From contig NZ_CP059322.2 in NCBI RefSeq assembly GCF_013694245.2, positions 2,228,001 to 2,292,000 on the forward strand: a stretch of DNA of 64,000 nucleotides, in the 5' to 3' direction. The stretch is from Micromonospora ferruginea. Its GTDB lineage: Bacteria; Actinomycetota; Actinomycetes; Mycobacteriales; Micromonosporaceae. Each line of letters starts with the position of its first letter. Within the stretch, counting starts at the first letter, position 1. Positions 42,186 through 51,862 of this stretch are shown in pieces. The position numbers were made by a program, and so were the translations under genes. The notes below the pieces were generated by a model. That model searched no databases and had not been told where the DNA came from. It worked only from the letters and a program-made list of their open reading frames with translations.

Positions 42186-43595
42186 ATGGACACCGACCTC
42201 AACCGCCCGAGCGTCGATCAGGCCGACCCGATCGACACGCTGCCGCCGACCTTCCGGTGGGGGGTGGCGACGTCGTCGTACCAGATCGAGGGCGCGGCGG
42301 CCGAGGACGGCCGCACCCCGTCGATCTGGGACACCTTCTGCCGGGTCCCCGGCGCGGTGGCGAACGGCGACCACGGCGACGTGGCCTGCGACCACTACCA
42401 CCGGATGCCGCAGGACGTGGCGCTCATCGCCGACCTGGAGCTGGACACCTACCGGTTCTCGGTGGCGTGGCCCCGGGTGCAGCCGGGCGGGCGCGGGCCG
42501 GCCAACGCCGCCGGGCTGGCCTTCTACGACCGGCTGGTGGACGAGCTGCTCGGCCGGGGCGTCGACCCGTGGGTGACGCTCTACCACTGGGACCTGCCGC
42601 AGGAGCTGGAGGACGCGGGCGGCTGGCCGAACCGGGACACCGCGTACCGCTTCGCCGACTACGCGGAGCTGGTCTTCGCCGCGCTCGGCGACCGGGTGCG
42701 CACCTGGACCACGCTGAACGAGCCGTGGTGCTCGGCGATGCTCGGCTACGCGTACGGCGACCACGCCCCGGGCCGGCGGAACCTGGGCGACGGCATCGCC
42801 GCCGCGCACCACCTGCTGCTCGGGCACGGGCTGGCCACCCAGCGGCTGCGGGCGGCGGCGCAGTCGCCGATCGAGCTGGGCCTGACGGTGAACCTGTCCA
42901 CCGCCGACCCGGCCACCGACAGCGCGGCGGACCGGGACGCGGCGCGGGCCGCGGACGGGCTGGGCAACCGGCTCTACCTGGACCCGGTGCTGCGCGGGTC
43001 GTACCCGCAGGACGTGATCGACGACCTGGCGGCCGAGGGGGTGCGCATTCCGGTCGAGGACGGCGATCTGGACGTCATCGCCACCCCGATCGACGTGCTC
43101 GGGGTCAACTACTACTTCGGGCAGGTGCACTCCGGGGTGGACGAGCAGGGGCGCGAGCGCGACGACGACGGCAAGCCGGTGCGCCGGGTGGTCCGCCGCG
43201 ACCTGCCGCGCACCGCGATGGACTGGGAGATCGTGCCGGAGTCCTTCACCGACCTGCTGGTCCGGCTGCACCGGGACTACCCGGGCGTGCCGATGGTGAT
43301 CACCGAGAACGGCGCGGCGTTCGACGACGAGGCGAACGCCGACGGGTTCGTGGCCGACGACGACCGGGTCTCCTACCTGACCGAGCACCTGCGGGCGGTG
43401 GCCCGGGCCCGGCAGGCGGGCGCGGACATCCGTGGCTACTTCGCCTGGTCCCTGCTGGACAACTTCGAGTGGGCGTACGGCTACGACAAGCGCTTCGGCA
43501 TCGTGCGGGTGGACTACGACTCGCAGCGCCGCACCCCCAAGCGCAGCGCGTTGTGGTACCGCGACACCGTGCGACGGGTGCGCGGGCAGGGCTAG
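42186..43595 (+). CDS. GH1 beta-glucosidase
   Basis: This 469-residue cytoplasmic GH1 enzyme releases terminal beta-linked glucose (or a related sugar) from imported oligosaccharides. The acid/base Glu179 is in TLNEPW and the nucleophile Glu374 in VITENGA; the N-terminal FRWGVATSSYQIEGA and C-terminal FAWSLLDNFEWAYGY blocks are complete. There is no signal peptide, which fits hydrolysis after uptake. The GAGGAG ribosome site lies 4 bases before the ATG. It is the last gene of the importer operon and is followed by a strong intrinsic terminator. Confidence 0.95.
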   Translation: MDTDLNRPSVDQADPIDTLPPTFRWGVATSSYQIEGAAAEDGRTPSIWDTFCRVPGAVANGDHGDVACDHYHRMPQDVALIADLELDTYRFSVAWPRVQPGGRGPANAAGLAFYDRLVDELLGRGVDPWVTLYHWDLPQELEDAGGWPNRDTAYRFADYAELVFAALGDRVRTWTTLNEPWCSAMLGYAYGDHAPGRRNLGDGIAAAHHLLLGHGLATQRLRAAAQSPIELGLTVNLSTADPATDSAADRDAARAADGLGNRLYLDPVLRGSYPQDVIDDLAAEGVRIPVEDGDLDVIATPIDVLGVNYYFGQVHSGVDEQGRERDDDGKPVRRVVRRDLPRTAMDWEIVPESFTDLLVRLHRDYPGVPMVITENGAAFDDEANADGFVADDDRVSYLTEHLRAVARARQAGADIRGYFAWSLLDNFEWAYGYDKRFGIVRVDYDSQRRTPKRSALWYRDTVRRVRGQG

Positions 43596-43607
43596 GGCGA
43601 CCGCCCG

Positions 43608-43651
43608 GGGCGGCCGCGCGGGAGTCCTCCCGGGCGGCCGCCCATTTTTTT
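43608..43651 (+). terminator. Intrinsic terminator after the beta-glucosidase gene
   Basis: Arms 43608-43623 and 43628-43643 pair over 16 bases with one mismatch and a 4-base loop. They are followed by A and seven T residues (43645-43651). It is the only textbook rho-independent terminator with a U tract seen in the window. Confidence 0.9.
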
Positions 43652-43722
43652 CACGTCTTGACATAAGGCCGGAACAACGGTTCGCTCATTCGCGGATGTC
43701 AATTCATTCGGAAGGAGCATCC

Positions 43723-45606
43723 GTGTCCCCCACCACCGCTGCCCGCCACGCCGGCCGCGTCGCCCTGACGCTCTGCCTCACCGCCGGCGCCCTCGTCCCC
43801 ACCACCGCGGCCCACGCCGCCGGCGAGACCGTCGACGTCTGGCTCACCACCACCTCCGACGCCGGCGGCCGGACCGTCACCCGCGGCCTGCAACAGCAGA
43901 GCCCGCTGAGCTTCGCCGCCACCAGCCCCGGCGCCACCCGCACCATCACCGTCGACGAGAACACCCGCTACCAGCCGTTCGAGGGCGCCGGCGCGTCCAT
44001 CACCGACACCACCGCGTACCTGCTTCGCGGCGGTCCGGTCAGCGCGGCCACCCGGGACGCGGTGATGCGCAAGCTGTTCAGCCCCACCGACGGCATCGGG
44101 CTGTCGTTCGTGCGCAACCCGATCGGCGCGTCCGACCTGTCCCGCCCCGGCAACGTCTCCCTCGACGACACCTGCTGCGACCTGAACGACTTCGGCGCAG
44201 GAGGCTACGACACGAACGTCGAGCTGCTCACCGCGCAGGCCCGCCAGCTCAACCCGGCGCTGCGGGTGATGGTGGTGCCGTGGAGCGCGCCCGGCTGGAT
44301 GAAGGACAACGGCCGGATGGACCAGATGGGCTGGCTGAAGTGGGAGCACTACGCCACCTACGCGCAGTATCTGGTCAAGACGATCCAGGCGTACGCGGCG
44401 CGCGGCGTCCCGGTCGACTACCTGTCGGTGCAGAACGAGCCGAACTGCTGCCAGTCCGGTAACCCCACCGCGATGGACTACCCGGGCATGAGCTGGAACG
44501 CCTCCGGCCTGACCGAGCTGACCAAGAACTTCGTCTACCCGGCGTTGCGGGCCGCCGGCCTCAGCACCAAGGTGCTGGTGCACGACTGGAACTACGGCGA
44601 CTACGGCACGATCGGCTCCGGCCTGCTGGCCGACAGCGCGGTACGCACCGACCCGCTGTTCGGCGGCATCGCCTGGCACGGCTACTTCGGCGACCCGGCG
44701 GTCGGCAGCCAGGTGCGCGCCCAGTACCCGGCGGTGCCGCAGTTCAGCACCGAGCACTCCGGCGGCACCTGGATCACCAACCAGCACAACGAGGACATGG
44801 CCGACATCGTCACCTACGCGCGAAACTGGAGTCGCAGCGTGGTGAAGTGGAGCCTCGCGGTCAACCAGAACATGGGCCCGCACAACGGCGGCTGCGGCAC
44901 CTGCACCGGCCTGATCACCGTGCAGGAGGGCGGCGCCCGGGCCGGCCAGGTCGACTACACCGTCGAGTACTACACCACCGGGCACCTCACCAAGTTCGTC
45001 CGGCCCGGCGCGACCCGGATCGACTCCACCGCCGACACGACCGTGCCGAACGTCGCCTACCGCAACCCGGACGGCTCCAAGGCGCTGCTCGCGCACAACG
45101 GCGGCACGTCGGCGCAGTCGGTGAAGGTGGTGTGGGGCGGGCAGTCCTTCACCTACACGCTGCCGGCCCGCACCACCGCCACGTTCACCTGGTCCGGCAC
45201 CCCGTCCGGCGGCGGCACCCCGCCCACCGGCCCGGTCACCGGCATCGGCGGCAAGTGCCTCGACGTCACCGACAACGCCACCGCCGACGGCACCCCGGCG
45301 CAGATCTGGAGCTGCACCGGCGGGACCAACCAGCGCTGGACCCGGGCCGCCGACGGCACGCTGCGCGCGCTCGGCAAGTGCCTGGACGTGGCCGGCGGCG
45401 GCACCGCCGACGGCACGAAGGTCCAGTTGTGGACCTGCAACGGCAGCGCCGCCCAGCAGTGGACCTGGACCGCCGCGCGGGACCTGGTGAACCCGCAGGC
45501 GAACAAGTGCCTCGACGTCACCGGCAACACCGCCGCCGACGGCACGAAGACCCAGGTGTGGAGCTGCACCGGCGGCGCCAACCAGAAGTGGACGCTGCCC
45601 TCCTGA
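43723..45606 (+). CDS. Secreted GH30 glycoside hydrolase with C-terminal ricin-type (CBM13) lectin domain
   Basis: This 627-residue exported enzyme has a signal peptide (MSPTTAARHAGRVALTLCLT, cleavage near AAHAA, residue 33). A GH30 barrel plus beta-sandwich covers about 40-490. The acid/base Glu239 is in SVQNEPN and the nucleophile Glu344 in QFSTEHSGG. After a Gly/Pro/Thr linker, residues 510-627 form a beta-trefoil with three QxW repeats (QIWSCTGG, QLWTCNG, QVWSCTGG). GH30 members include beta-1,6-glucanases, glucosylceramidases and xylanases. The GH1, chitinase and ABC neighbours make a beta-1,6-glucanase acting on fungal walls plausible (inference). The GTG at 43723 has AGGAG 7 bases upstream. 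Confidence 0.92.
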   Translation: MSPTTAARHAGRVALTLCLTAGALVPTTAAHAAGETVDVWLTTTSDAGGRTVTRGLQQQSPLSFAATSPGATRTITVDENTRYQPFEGAGASITDTTAYLLRGGPVSAATRDAVMRKLFSPTDGIGLSFVRNPIGASDLSRPGNVSLDDTCCDLNDFGAGGYDTNVELLTAQARQLNPALRVMVVPWSAPGWMKDNGRMDQMGWLKWEHYATYAQYLVKTIQAYAARGVPVDYLSVQNEPNCCQSGNPTAMDYPGMSWNASGLTELTKNFVYPALRAAGLSTKVLVHDWNYGDYGTIGSGLLADSAVRTDPLFGGIAWHGYFGDPAVGSQVRAQYPAVPQFSTEHSGGTWITNQHNEDMADIVTYARNWSRSVVKWSLAVNQNMGPHNGGCGTCTGLITVQEGGARAGQVDYTVEYYTTGHLTKFVRPGATRIDSTADTTVPNVAYRNPDGSKALLAHNGGTSAQSVKVVWGGQSFTYTLPARTTATFTWSGTPSGGGTPPTGPVTGIGGKCLDVTDNATADGTPAQIWSCTGGTNQRWTRAADGTLRALGKCLDVAGGGTADGTKVQLWTCNGSAAQQWTWTAARDLVNPQANKCLDVTGNTAADGTKTQVWSCTGGANQKWTLPS

Positions 45607-45612
45607 GCCGAC

Positions 45613-45645
45613 CGGCCGGGCCGCCGCTCAGCGGCGGCCCGGCCG
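45613..45645. terminator. Bidirectional hairpin between GH30 and ROK genes
   Basis: Arms 45613-45627 and 45631-45645 pair perfectly over 15 bases. The 3-base loop is itself the stop codon of the convergent ROK gene. It begins 7 bases after the GH30 stop. Confidence 0.8.
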
Positions 45646-46932
45646 TCGCGCGGGCGCGGGTCGCACCGCGGGTTCGCGGGGGACGCCGCCGTCGCGCAGC
45701 AGCCGGGTCATCGGCAGGGTGGCCGCGCCCATCGCGACCGCGTCCGGTCCGAGCCGGCACAGCTCGATCGAGGTCTGGGCGTACGGCTGGCGCAGCGCGT
45801 GCCGCGCGGTGGCCTCGCGGATCGCCGGCAGGTGCCGCTCGCCCAGGGCCAGCCCTGCCCAGCCGCCCAGCACCACCCGTTCCGGGTTGAACAGGTTCAC
45901 CAGGTTGGCCACCCCGGCGCCCAGGTAGCCGACCGTCTCGTCGACCACCTTCACCGCGGTGCGGCCGGTGGCGCGCAGCAGCTCGCCGAACGCGCTCTCC
46001 TCGTCCCCGCCGGCCGCCGGGCGACCCCGGTTGGCCTGCCGGAACCGGTCCAGCACCCCCTCCGCCCCGACGTACGCCTCCAGGCAGCCGAGGTTGCCGC
46101 AGCGGCAGCGCCGGCCCTCGTACACGATGGTGGTGTGGCCCCACTCGCCGGCACTGCTGTGCGCGCCGCGGTAGCCGACGCCGCCGGCCACCACGCAGGC
46201 GCCGACACCGGAGCCGACCAGGGCGACCACCGCGTGCCGGACGCCCCGGCCGGCGCCGAACCACATCTCGGCCTGCCCGAGCGTCTTGGCGCCGTTGTCG
46301 ACGTGCACCGGGACGTCGGTGCCGGCGCGCAGCATCGCGCCGAGCGGGACGCCGTCCCAGCCGAGGGTCTGGGCGTGCACCACGGCGTCGGCGGTGTGTT
46401 CCACCGTGCCGGAGACGGCGACGCCGAAGCCGAGCACCGCGCCCGGGTCGACGCCCGCCTGCTCGGTCACCGCGGCGAGGCCGTGCAACAGGTGCGCGGC
46501 GACCCGCACCGGGTCGGGCTCGGCGGCGGCGATCGGGTACTCCGCCTTGGCCAGCGCGGTCATGCTCAGGTCGAACAGCTCGACCTGTACCCGGGTCTCG
46601 CCCACGTCGGCCCCGACGAGGTAGCCGTAGCCGGGCGCGACGCGCAGCAGCACCCGGGGACGGCCGCCGTCGGACTCGACCGAGCCGGCCTCCTCGACCA
46701 GCCCTTCGGCGATCATCTCGCCGACCAGGTTGCTCACGCTGGCCAGGCTCAGCGCGGTGGACTGGCCCAGCTCGTGCCGGCTGAGCGGCCCGTCCAGCCA
46801 GATCCGGGTGAGCAGGACCGACCGGTTGGCCCGGCGCATGTCGCGCACCGTGGTGCGTCTGGCGTCCACGTCCGCCGCCGTCCTTCCCGCATTTTCACGC
46901 TCTGAACGAAGTGCTGACAGGCTACTGGACAT
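45628..46932 (-). CDS. ROK-family transcriptional regulator
   Basis: This is a 434-residue ROK protein with an N-terminal winged helix (about residues 35-95, LSRHELGQSTALSLASVSNL) and a sugar-kinase-like domain. That domain holds the phosphate motif VGADVGETRVQVELFD, the ROK consensus GEWGHTTIVYEGRRCRCGNLGCLEAY with its zinc Cys/His ligands, and GGWAGLALG. The kinase-like aspartate region is not obviously intact, as in regulatory ROKs. The ATG at 46932 has no ribosome site, and an in-frame GTG 21 codons later is an alternative. It is divergent from the chitinase gene, with a palindrome between them that is its likely binding site. Confidence 0.9.
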   Translation of the reverse strand: MSSSLSALRSERENAGRTAADVDARRTTVRDMRRANRSVLLTRIWLDGPLSRHELGQSTALSLASVSNLVGEMIAEGLVEEAGSVESDGGRPRVLLRVAPGYGYLVGADVGETRVQVELFDLSMTALAKAEYPIAAAEPDPVRVAAHLLHGLAAVTEQAGVDPGAVLGFGVAVSGTVEHTADAVVHAQTLGWDGVPLGAMLRAGTDVPVHVDNGAKTLGQAEMWFGAGRGVRHAVVALVGSGVGACVVAGGVGYRGAHSSAGEWGHTTIVYEGRRCRCGNLGCLEAYVGAEGVLDRFRQANRGRPAAGGDEESAFGELLRATGRTAVKVVDETVGYLGAGVANLVNLFNPERVVLGGWAGLALGERHLPAIREATARHALRQPYAQTSIELCRLGPDAVAMGAATLPMTRLLRDGGVPREPAVRPAPARRPGRR

Positions 46933-46938
46933 TTACAT

Positions 46939-46951
46939 TTAACAAAGTTAA
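46939..46951. promoter_or_regulatory. Palindromic operator TTAACAAAGTTAA between ROK and chitinase genes
   Basis: TTAAC and GTTAA are perfect inverted 5-base arms around AAA, in the only AT-rich patch of the 55-base divergent spacer. It lies 6 bases from the ROK start and 36 bases before the chitinase ATG, so a bound protein would block both. ROK repressors bind such AT-rich palindromes. Confidence 0.6.
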
Positions 46952-46987
46952 CTGATAGCCTCCGGCGCATCGACGAGGAGGTATGAC

Positions 46988-48357
46988 ATGCGACTCGGAC
47001 GTCCGATGACCGCCCTGCTCGGCGGCGTCGCGCTACTCGCCGCCACCGTGGCCCTGCCGGCCACCGCCGGCGCCACGCCCACCGGCAACCAGGCCGCGCT
47101 GGTCGCCTGCGACGCGCCGGCCTGGGCCGAGGGCGTCACCTGGACCGCCGGCAGCCGGGCCACCTTCGGCGGCCGGCTCTACCAGGCGCTGGTGACGCAC
47201 ACCCCACCGGTCGGCGCGGGCTGGACCCCGGCCGCCGTACCGGCGCTCTGGACCGACCTGGGCGCCTGCACCGGCGGCACGCCGTCGCCGAGCCCGACCA
47301 CCCGGCCGCCTTCGCCCACGCCCAGCCCCTCCCCACCCGCACGCCCGGACCCACCCCGACGCCGACGCCGACCGCCACACCCAGCCCGACCACACCCGGC
47401 GGCGACACCTGCGCGCTGAGATCGCGGCCCGGCGGCAAGGTGCTCCAGGGCTACTGGGAGAACTGGGACGGCGCGGCCAACGGCGTGCACCCCGGCCTCG
47501 GCTGGATCCCGATCACCGACTCCCGGATCACCGGGCACGGCTACAACGTGGTCACCGCCGCGTTCCCGGTCATCCGCGCCGACGGCACCGTGCTCTGGGA
47601 GGACGGCATGGACGCCGGCGTCAAGGTGCCCACCCCGGCGCAGGTGTGCCAGGCCAAGGCGAGCGGGCTGACCGTGCTGCTCTCCATCGGCGGCGCCGCC
47701 GCCGGCATCGACCTCAGCTCCGCAGCCGTCGCGGACCGCTTCGTCGCCACCGTGGTGCCGATCCTCAAGCGGCACAACTTCGACGGCATCGACATCGACA
47801 TCGAGACCGGGCTGACCGGCAGCGGGAACATCAACCAGCTCTCCCCGTCGCAGGCCAACCTGATCCGGATCATCGACGGCGTGCTGGCCCAGATGCCGGC
47901 CGGCTTCGGGCTCACCATGGCGCCGGAGACCGCGTACGTCACCGGCGGCAGCGTCACCTACGGCTCGATCTGGGGCGCCTACCTGCCGATCGTCAAGAAG
48001 TACGCGGACAACGGCCGGCTCTGGTGGCTGAACATGCAGTACTACAACGGCTCGATGTACGGCTGCGCCGGCGACTCGTACCCGGCCGGCACGGTGCAGG
48101 GCTTCACGGTGCAGACGCAGTGCCTGAACAACGGGCTCACCGTCCAGGGCGTCACCATCCGCGTCCCGTACGACAAGCAGGTCCCCGGCCTGCCGGCGCA
48201 GCCCGGCGCGGGCGGCGGGTACATGGGCCCGGCGCTGGTGGGGCAGGCCTGGAACTCCGTGCCGGGGCTCAAGGGGCTGATGACCTGGTCGGTCAACTGG
48301 GACGGGTCGAAGGGCTGGACGTTCGGCGACACCGTCAGGGGGCTCCAGGGCCGCTGA
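46988..48357 (+). pseudogene. Secreted GH18 chitinase with CBM5/12, broken by a one-base frameshift in the linker
   Basis: This is one chitinase gene in two frames. Frame one (46988-47419) gives a signal peptide (MRLGRPMTALLGGVALLAAT, cleavage near AGA) and a CBM5/12 chitin-binding module (AWAEGVTWTAG, GGRLYQALVTHTPP, ALWTDLG), then a Pro/Ser/Thr linker that becomes arginine-rich and stops. The linker continues perfectly in the -1 frame (TRTPGPTPTPTPTATPSPTT) into a complete GH18 domain with catalytic FDGIDIDIET. One missing C in the C run 47331-47334 explains the break. AGGAGG lies 6 bases before the ATG. It may be a true pseudogene, a sequencing error or a phase-variable site. Confidence 0.85.
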
Positions 48358-48371
48358 GCGCACGGATCCGC

Positions 48372-48404
48372 GTCACCGGCCCGGCACCTCGTCGGGCCGG
48401 TGAC
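48372..48404. terminator. Hairpin between the chitinase and NADAR genes
   Basis: Arms 48372-48383 and 48393-48404 pair perfectly over 12 bases with a 9-base loop. It lies 14 bases after the chitinase stop and 6 bases before the stop of the convergent NADAR gene, so it can serve both. Confidence 0.75.
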
Positions 48405-48410
48405 CGGCGT

Positions 48411-49514
48411 TCACCGCGCCGCCTTTTCCGATCGCACCAGCTCCAACAGCCGGCCCACCCAGTTGGCGCCGGCCGAACTCCAGTAGCGGGATCCCCAGTC
48501 GCCGTAGAGCAACCGGGCGTCCCCGGTCTCCCGGAGCCGGTCCGCCATCGCCGGGTGCCGGGCGAACTTGTCCCGCAGGAGCGCGGCCATCACGCCGAGC
48601 CGGACGGCCGGCCAGCCGTCCCGCCGGGGCGCCTGCTCGGCGAGCGCCCGGGCGTCCAGGCCGCGCTCGACGCCGGCGATGCGGTCGTGCCAGGCGGCGT
48701 CGTCGGTGGACAGCGCCCAGTAGGCGTGCATGACGCTCGGATACTCCCGGCCGTCGTGCACGACCGGTGCCGGATAGTCGAGCTGGAGTACCTCGGAACC
48801 CGGCGGCTGCGGCCAGCCGCTCGGATAGACGTGGCCGCCGATCCGCAGCGGGACCCTGGTCGCGACCTCCGGCCCGTCCAGCACGTCCCGCTCCCGCGAC
48901 GCGGCGATGCCGCGTTCGCTGCGGCGGAAGTAGTCCACCGCCCACTCCTGCATCTCGGTCGTCACGGTGAGGGTGTGCTCCGGACGCCGGGCCGGGGTCG
49001 TCTCACCCGGCTCCGCGAGCAGGATCCGCACCGGCACGTCGTCCTGGTCCATGTCACCGAGCACGTATCGCCGCCGGTGCTCGGGAACCGCGAGGTACCG
49101 CTCGCGGACGATCTCCAGGTTGGCACGGCTCGGCTCGGCGGCGTACGCGATCAGCGCGTTCCAGCAGCGCCCGGAGGAGTCCGGCCGGTCGTTGAGCCGG
49201 TCCAGCTCGTCGGCGAGGTCGGCGACCACCAGGTCGGGTGTCAGCCAGGACGTCAGCCGCGCCGGGCCGGCGGCGGTGCCGTCGACGGTGATCGTCGCGC
49301 CCTCGGGCGGGGCCAGGGTCAGCGTGCCGTCGTCGAACGCGGCCCGGAGGCCGTCGACGTCCGTTGACTCCCATCGCCAGGTGACGACGCCGTCGGCGTA
49401 GACGGAGAGCGGGGTCAGGATGTGGTGATCCGCTTCACGGACGAAGACGAGGCGTTGCCGCCCCCGCACCACCTCGTCCTCGACGGTGCGCCAGGTCGCA
49501 GTGGAGTCCGGCAT
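48411..49514 (-). CDS. Protein with C-terminal NADAR (YbiA-like) domain
   Basis: This is a 367-residue protein. The last ~130 residues match the NADAR/DUF1768 pattern: REYPSVMHAYWAL, AVRLGVMAALLRDKFARHP, LRETGDARLLYGDWGSRYW and NWVGRLLELVR. NADAR proteins act as N-glycosidases on riboflavin precursors or as hydrolases of ADP-ribosylated guanine, and some counter DNA ADP-ribosylating toxins. The N-terminal ~230 residues are a separate domain I cannot name (it opens WRTVEDEVVRGRQRLVFVRE). The ATG at 49514 lacks a ribosome site, and TAGACT 6 bases upstream suggests a leaderless message. No toxin gene adjoins it. Confidence 0.78.
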   Translation of the reverse strand: MPDSTATWRTVEDEVVRGRQRLVFVREADHHILTPLSVYADGVVTWRWESTDVDGLRAAFDDGTLTLAPPEGATITVDGTAAGPARLTSWLTPDLVVADLADELDRLNDRPDSSGRCWNALIAYAAEPSRANLEIVRERYLAVPEHRRRYVLGDMDQDDVPVRILLAEPGETTPARRPEHTLTVTTEMQEWAVDYFRRSERGIAASRERDVLDGPEVATRVPLRIGGHVYPSGWPQPPGSEVLQLDYPAPVVHDGREYPSVMHAYWALSTDDAAWHDRIAGVERGLDARALAEQAPRRDGWPAVRLGVMAALLRDKFARHPAMADRLRETGDARLLYGDWGSRYWSSAGANWVGRLLELVRSEKAAR

Positions 49515-49595
49515 ACGACGAGTCTAGCGATCTTGATCCTTCCGTAGCGTCTCGACGGCTGGCGTCGAGCCGCACACCCTGACACGCTGGCCCTC

Positions 49596-50999
49596 GTGTA
49601 TGACTACGACCTGCTGGTGCTGGGATCCGGGCCGAGTGGACAGAAGGCGGCCGTCGCCGCCGCCAAACTGGGGCGGCGGGTGGCCATCGTGGACCGCCGC
49701 GACATGCTCGGTGGGGTGTGCATCAACACCGGGACCGTGCCGTCCAAGACGCTGCGCGAAGCCGTCCTCTACCTGACCGGGCTGAGCCAGCGCGACCTCT
49801 ACGGCAGCAGCTACCGGGTCAAGGAGGACATCACGGTCGCCGACCTGGCCGCCCGCACCGAGCACGTGATCAGCCGGCAGACCGACGTCATCCGCAACCA
49901 GTTGGCCCGCAACCGGATCGCGATGATCACCGGCACCGGCCGGTTCGCCGACCCGCACGCGGTCTGGGTCGACGCGGGCTCCGGCCGCGAGAACCGGGTC
50001 ACCTTCGACAAGGCGGTCATCGCCGCCGGGACCCGGCCGGCCCGCCCGGACAGCGTCGACTTCGACGACCGGACCATCGTCGACTCCGACGGCGTCATCA
50101 ACCTGCAGGCCGTGCCGCGCAGCATGGTGGTCGTCGGTGCCGGCGTGATCGGCATGGAGTACGCGTCGATGTTCGCCGCGCTCGGCACCAAGGTGACGGT
50201 GGTCGAGCGCCGCGAGCGGATGCTCGACTTCTGCGACGAGGAGATCGTCGAGTCGCTCAAGTACCACCTGCGGGACCTGTCGGTCACCTTCCGCTTCGGC
50301 GAGGAGGTGGCCTCGGTGGAGAAGCACCGCACCGCCGCGCTCTGCGTGCTGCGCAGCGGCAAGAAGATCGTCGCCGACACGGTGATGTACTCCGCCGGCC
50401 GGCAGGGCCAGACCGACGACCTCGCGCTGGAGGCGGCCGGCCTCACCGCCGACCACCGCGGCCGGATCCAGGTCGACACCCACTACCGCACCTCGGTCGA
50501 GAACATCTACGCCGTCGGCGACGTGATCGGCTTCCCGGCGCTGGCCTCCACCTCGATGGAACAGGGCCGCCTCGCCGCGCAACACGCCTGCGGGGAGCCG
50601 GCCCGGGCCATGCCCGACCTGCAACCCATCGGCATCTACACCATCCCGGAAATCAGTTTCGTCGGGAAGACCGAGGACGAGCTGACCGACAGCTCCACCC
50701 CGTTCGAGGTGGGCATCGCCCGCTACCGCGAGCTGGCCCGCGGGCAGATCGTCGGCGACTCCTACGGCATGTTGAAGCTGCTCGTCTCGCCCGGCGACGG
50801 ACGCCTGCTCGGGGTGCACGTGTTCGGCACCGGGGCCACCGAGATCATCCACATCGGGCAGGCCGTGATGGGCTGCGGCGGCACGGTCGACTACCTGCTC
50901 GACGCCGTGTTCAACTATCCGACGCTGGCCGAGGCGTACAAGGTGGCGGCGCTCGACGCGGCCAACAAGATCCGCAACATCACCCGGATCGACGGCTGA
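49596..50999 (+). CDS. sthA: Soluble (Si-specific) NAD(P)+ transhydrogenase
   Basis: SthA reoxidises NADPH with NAD+ in the cytoplasm. The 467-residue flavoprotein has the FAD site [13 protein letters not shown], the NAD site [16 protein letters not shown] and the second FAD site [11 protein letters not shown]. The redox-active Cys pair of lipoamide dehydrogenases is missing: the motif reads [19 protein letters not shown], with Thr where the second Cys would be. That is diagnostic for SthA rather than a disulfide reductase. The GTG at 49596 has no ribosome site, so translation may be leaderless. It stands alone and ends at a hairpin. Confidence 0.95.
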   Translation: MYDYDLLVLGSGPSGQKAAVAAAKLGRRVAIVDRRDMLGGVCINTGTVPSKTLREAVLYLTGLSQRDLYGSSYRVKEDITVADLAARTEHVISRQTDVIRNQLARNRIAMITGTGRFADPHAVWVDAGSGRENRVTFDKAVIAAGTRPARPDSVDFDDRTIVDSDGVINLQAVPRSMVVVGAGVIGMEYASMFAALGTKVTVVERRERMLDFCDEEIVESLKYHLRDLSVTFRFGEEVASVEKHRTAALCVLRSGKKIVADTVMYSAGRQGQTDDLALEAAGLTADHRGRIQVDTHYRTSVENIYAVGDVIGFPALASTSMEQGRLAAQHACGEPARAMPDLQPIGIYTIPEISFVGKTEDELTDSSTPFEVGIARYRELARGQIVGDSYGMLKLLVSPGDGRLLGVHVFGTGATEIIHIGQAVMGCGGTVDYLLDAVFNYPTLAEAYKVAALDAANKIRNITRIDG

Positions 51000-51005
51000 G
51001 CCCGC

Positions 51006-51047
51006 CGCGGCCGGTCCCCCTCCGCGAGCGGGGACGGACCGGCCGCG
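51006..51047. terminator. Hairpin between sthA and the SDR gene
   Basis: Arms 51006-51017 and 51036-51047 pair perfectly over 12 bases. The inner CCC/GGGG bases extend the stem. It lies 6 bases after the sthA stop and 9 before the stop of the convergent SDR gene. Confidence 0.75.
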
Positions 51048-51056
51048 CCGCGCGGG

Positions 51057-51798
51057 TCAGATGGCGAAGCCGCCGTCGACGTTGATCGTGGCCCCGGTGA
51101 CGTAGCGCCCGTCCGGTCCGGCGAGGAACGCCACCGCGGCGGCCACCTCCGCCGGCTCCGCGTACCGACCGAGGGCGGTGAGGCCGCCGATGGCGCCCGC
51201 GTTCGGACCGTCCGCCGGGTTCGAGTCGGTGTCCGTCGGACCGGGATTCACCAGGTTGACGGTGATCGCCCGGCCGCCGAGTTCCCGGCCGAGCGCCCGG
51301 GTGAGCCCGACCAGCGCGGTCTTGCTCATGGCGTAGAGCGCGAAGCCCGGGAACGGCGTCCGTTCCGCCATGTTGCTGCCGATGGTGACGATCCGGCCAC
51401 CGGCCGCCATGTGCCGCACCGCCGCCTGCGAGGCCACGAACGGCGCCCGGACGTTGACCGCCACGGTCCGGTCGAAGTCCTCCGGGCGCAACTGCTCCAG
51501 CGACCCCAGCAGGAACGCCCCGGCGTTGTTGACCAGGATGTCGAGCCGCCCCAGCTCACCGGCGGCACGGTCGACGGCGGCGACCACCTCGCCCGGATCC
51601 GCGCTGTCCGCACGCACCGCCGTCGCCCGTCGGCCCATCGCCCTGATCCGGTCCACCACCTCGTCGGCCCGTCGCCGGTCCCGGTGGAACGTCAGCGCCA
51701 CGTCGGCGCCCTCCTCGGCGAGCCGCGTCGCCACCGCCGCCCCGATCCCCGGCCCCGCCGGTGACCAGCGCGACCTTGCCCTCAAGCGTGTTGTTCAT
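51057..51798 (-). pseudogene. Short-chain dehydrogenase/reductase, frameshifted in the cofactor loop
   Basis: This is an SDR of about 246 residues whose first 15 codons (MNNTLEGKVALVTGG, from 51798) are in a different frame from the remainder. The remainder carries IGAAVATRLAEEGADVALTF, LDILVNNAGAF, the catalytic YAMSK and VNPGPTDTDSN. The switch falls in the TGxxxGxG NADP loop, at the C run 51747-51750 on the plus strand. Two bases appear to be missing relative to the family. As written the Rossmann loop cannot form, so the gene is inactive, unless this is a sequencing error. A TTG at 51785 opens the long frame but lacks the motif. Confidence 0.8.
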
Positions 51799-51862
51799 GA
51801 GGACCAGCCTGCTCGGGGACGGTGGCGATGTCCGGCGGTGATCGGACCTGGCGTTCCGCCGC

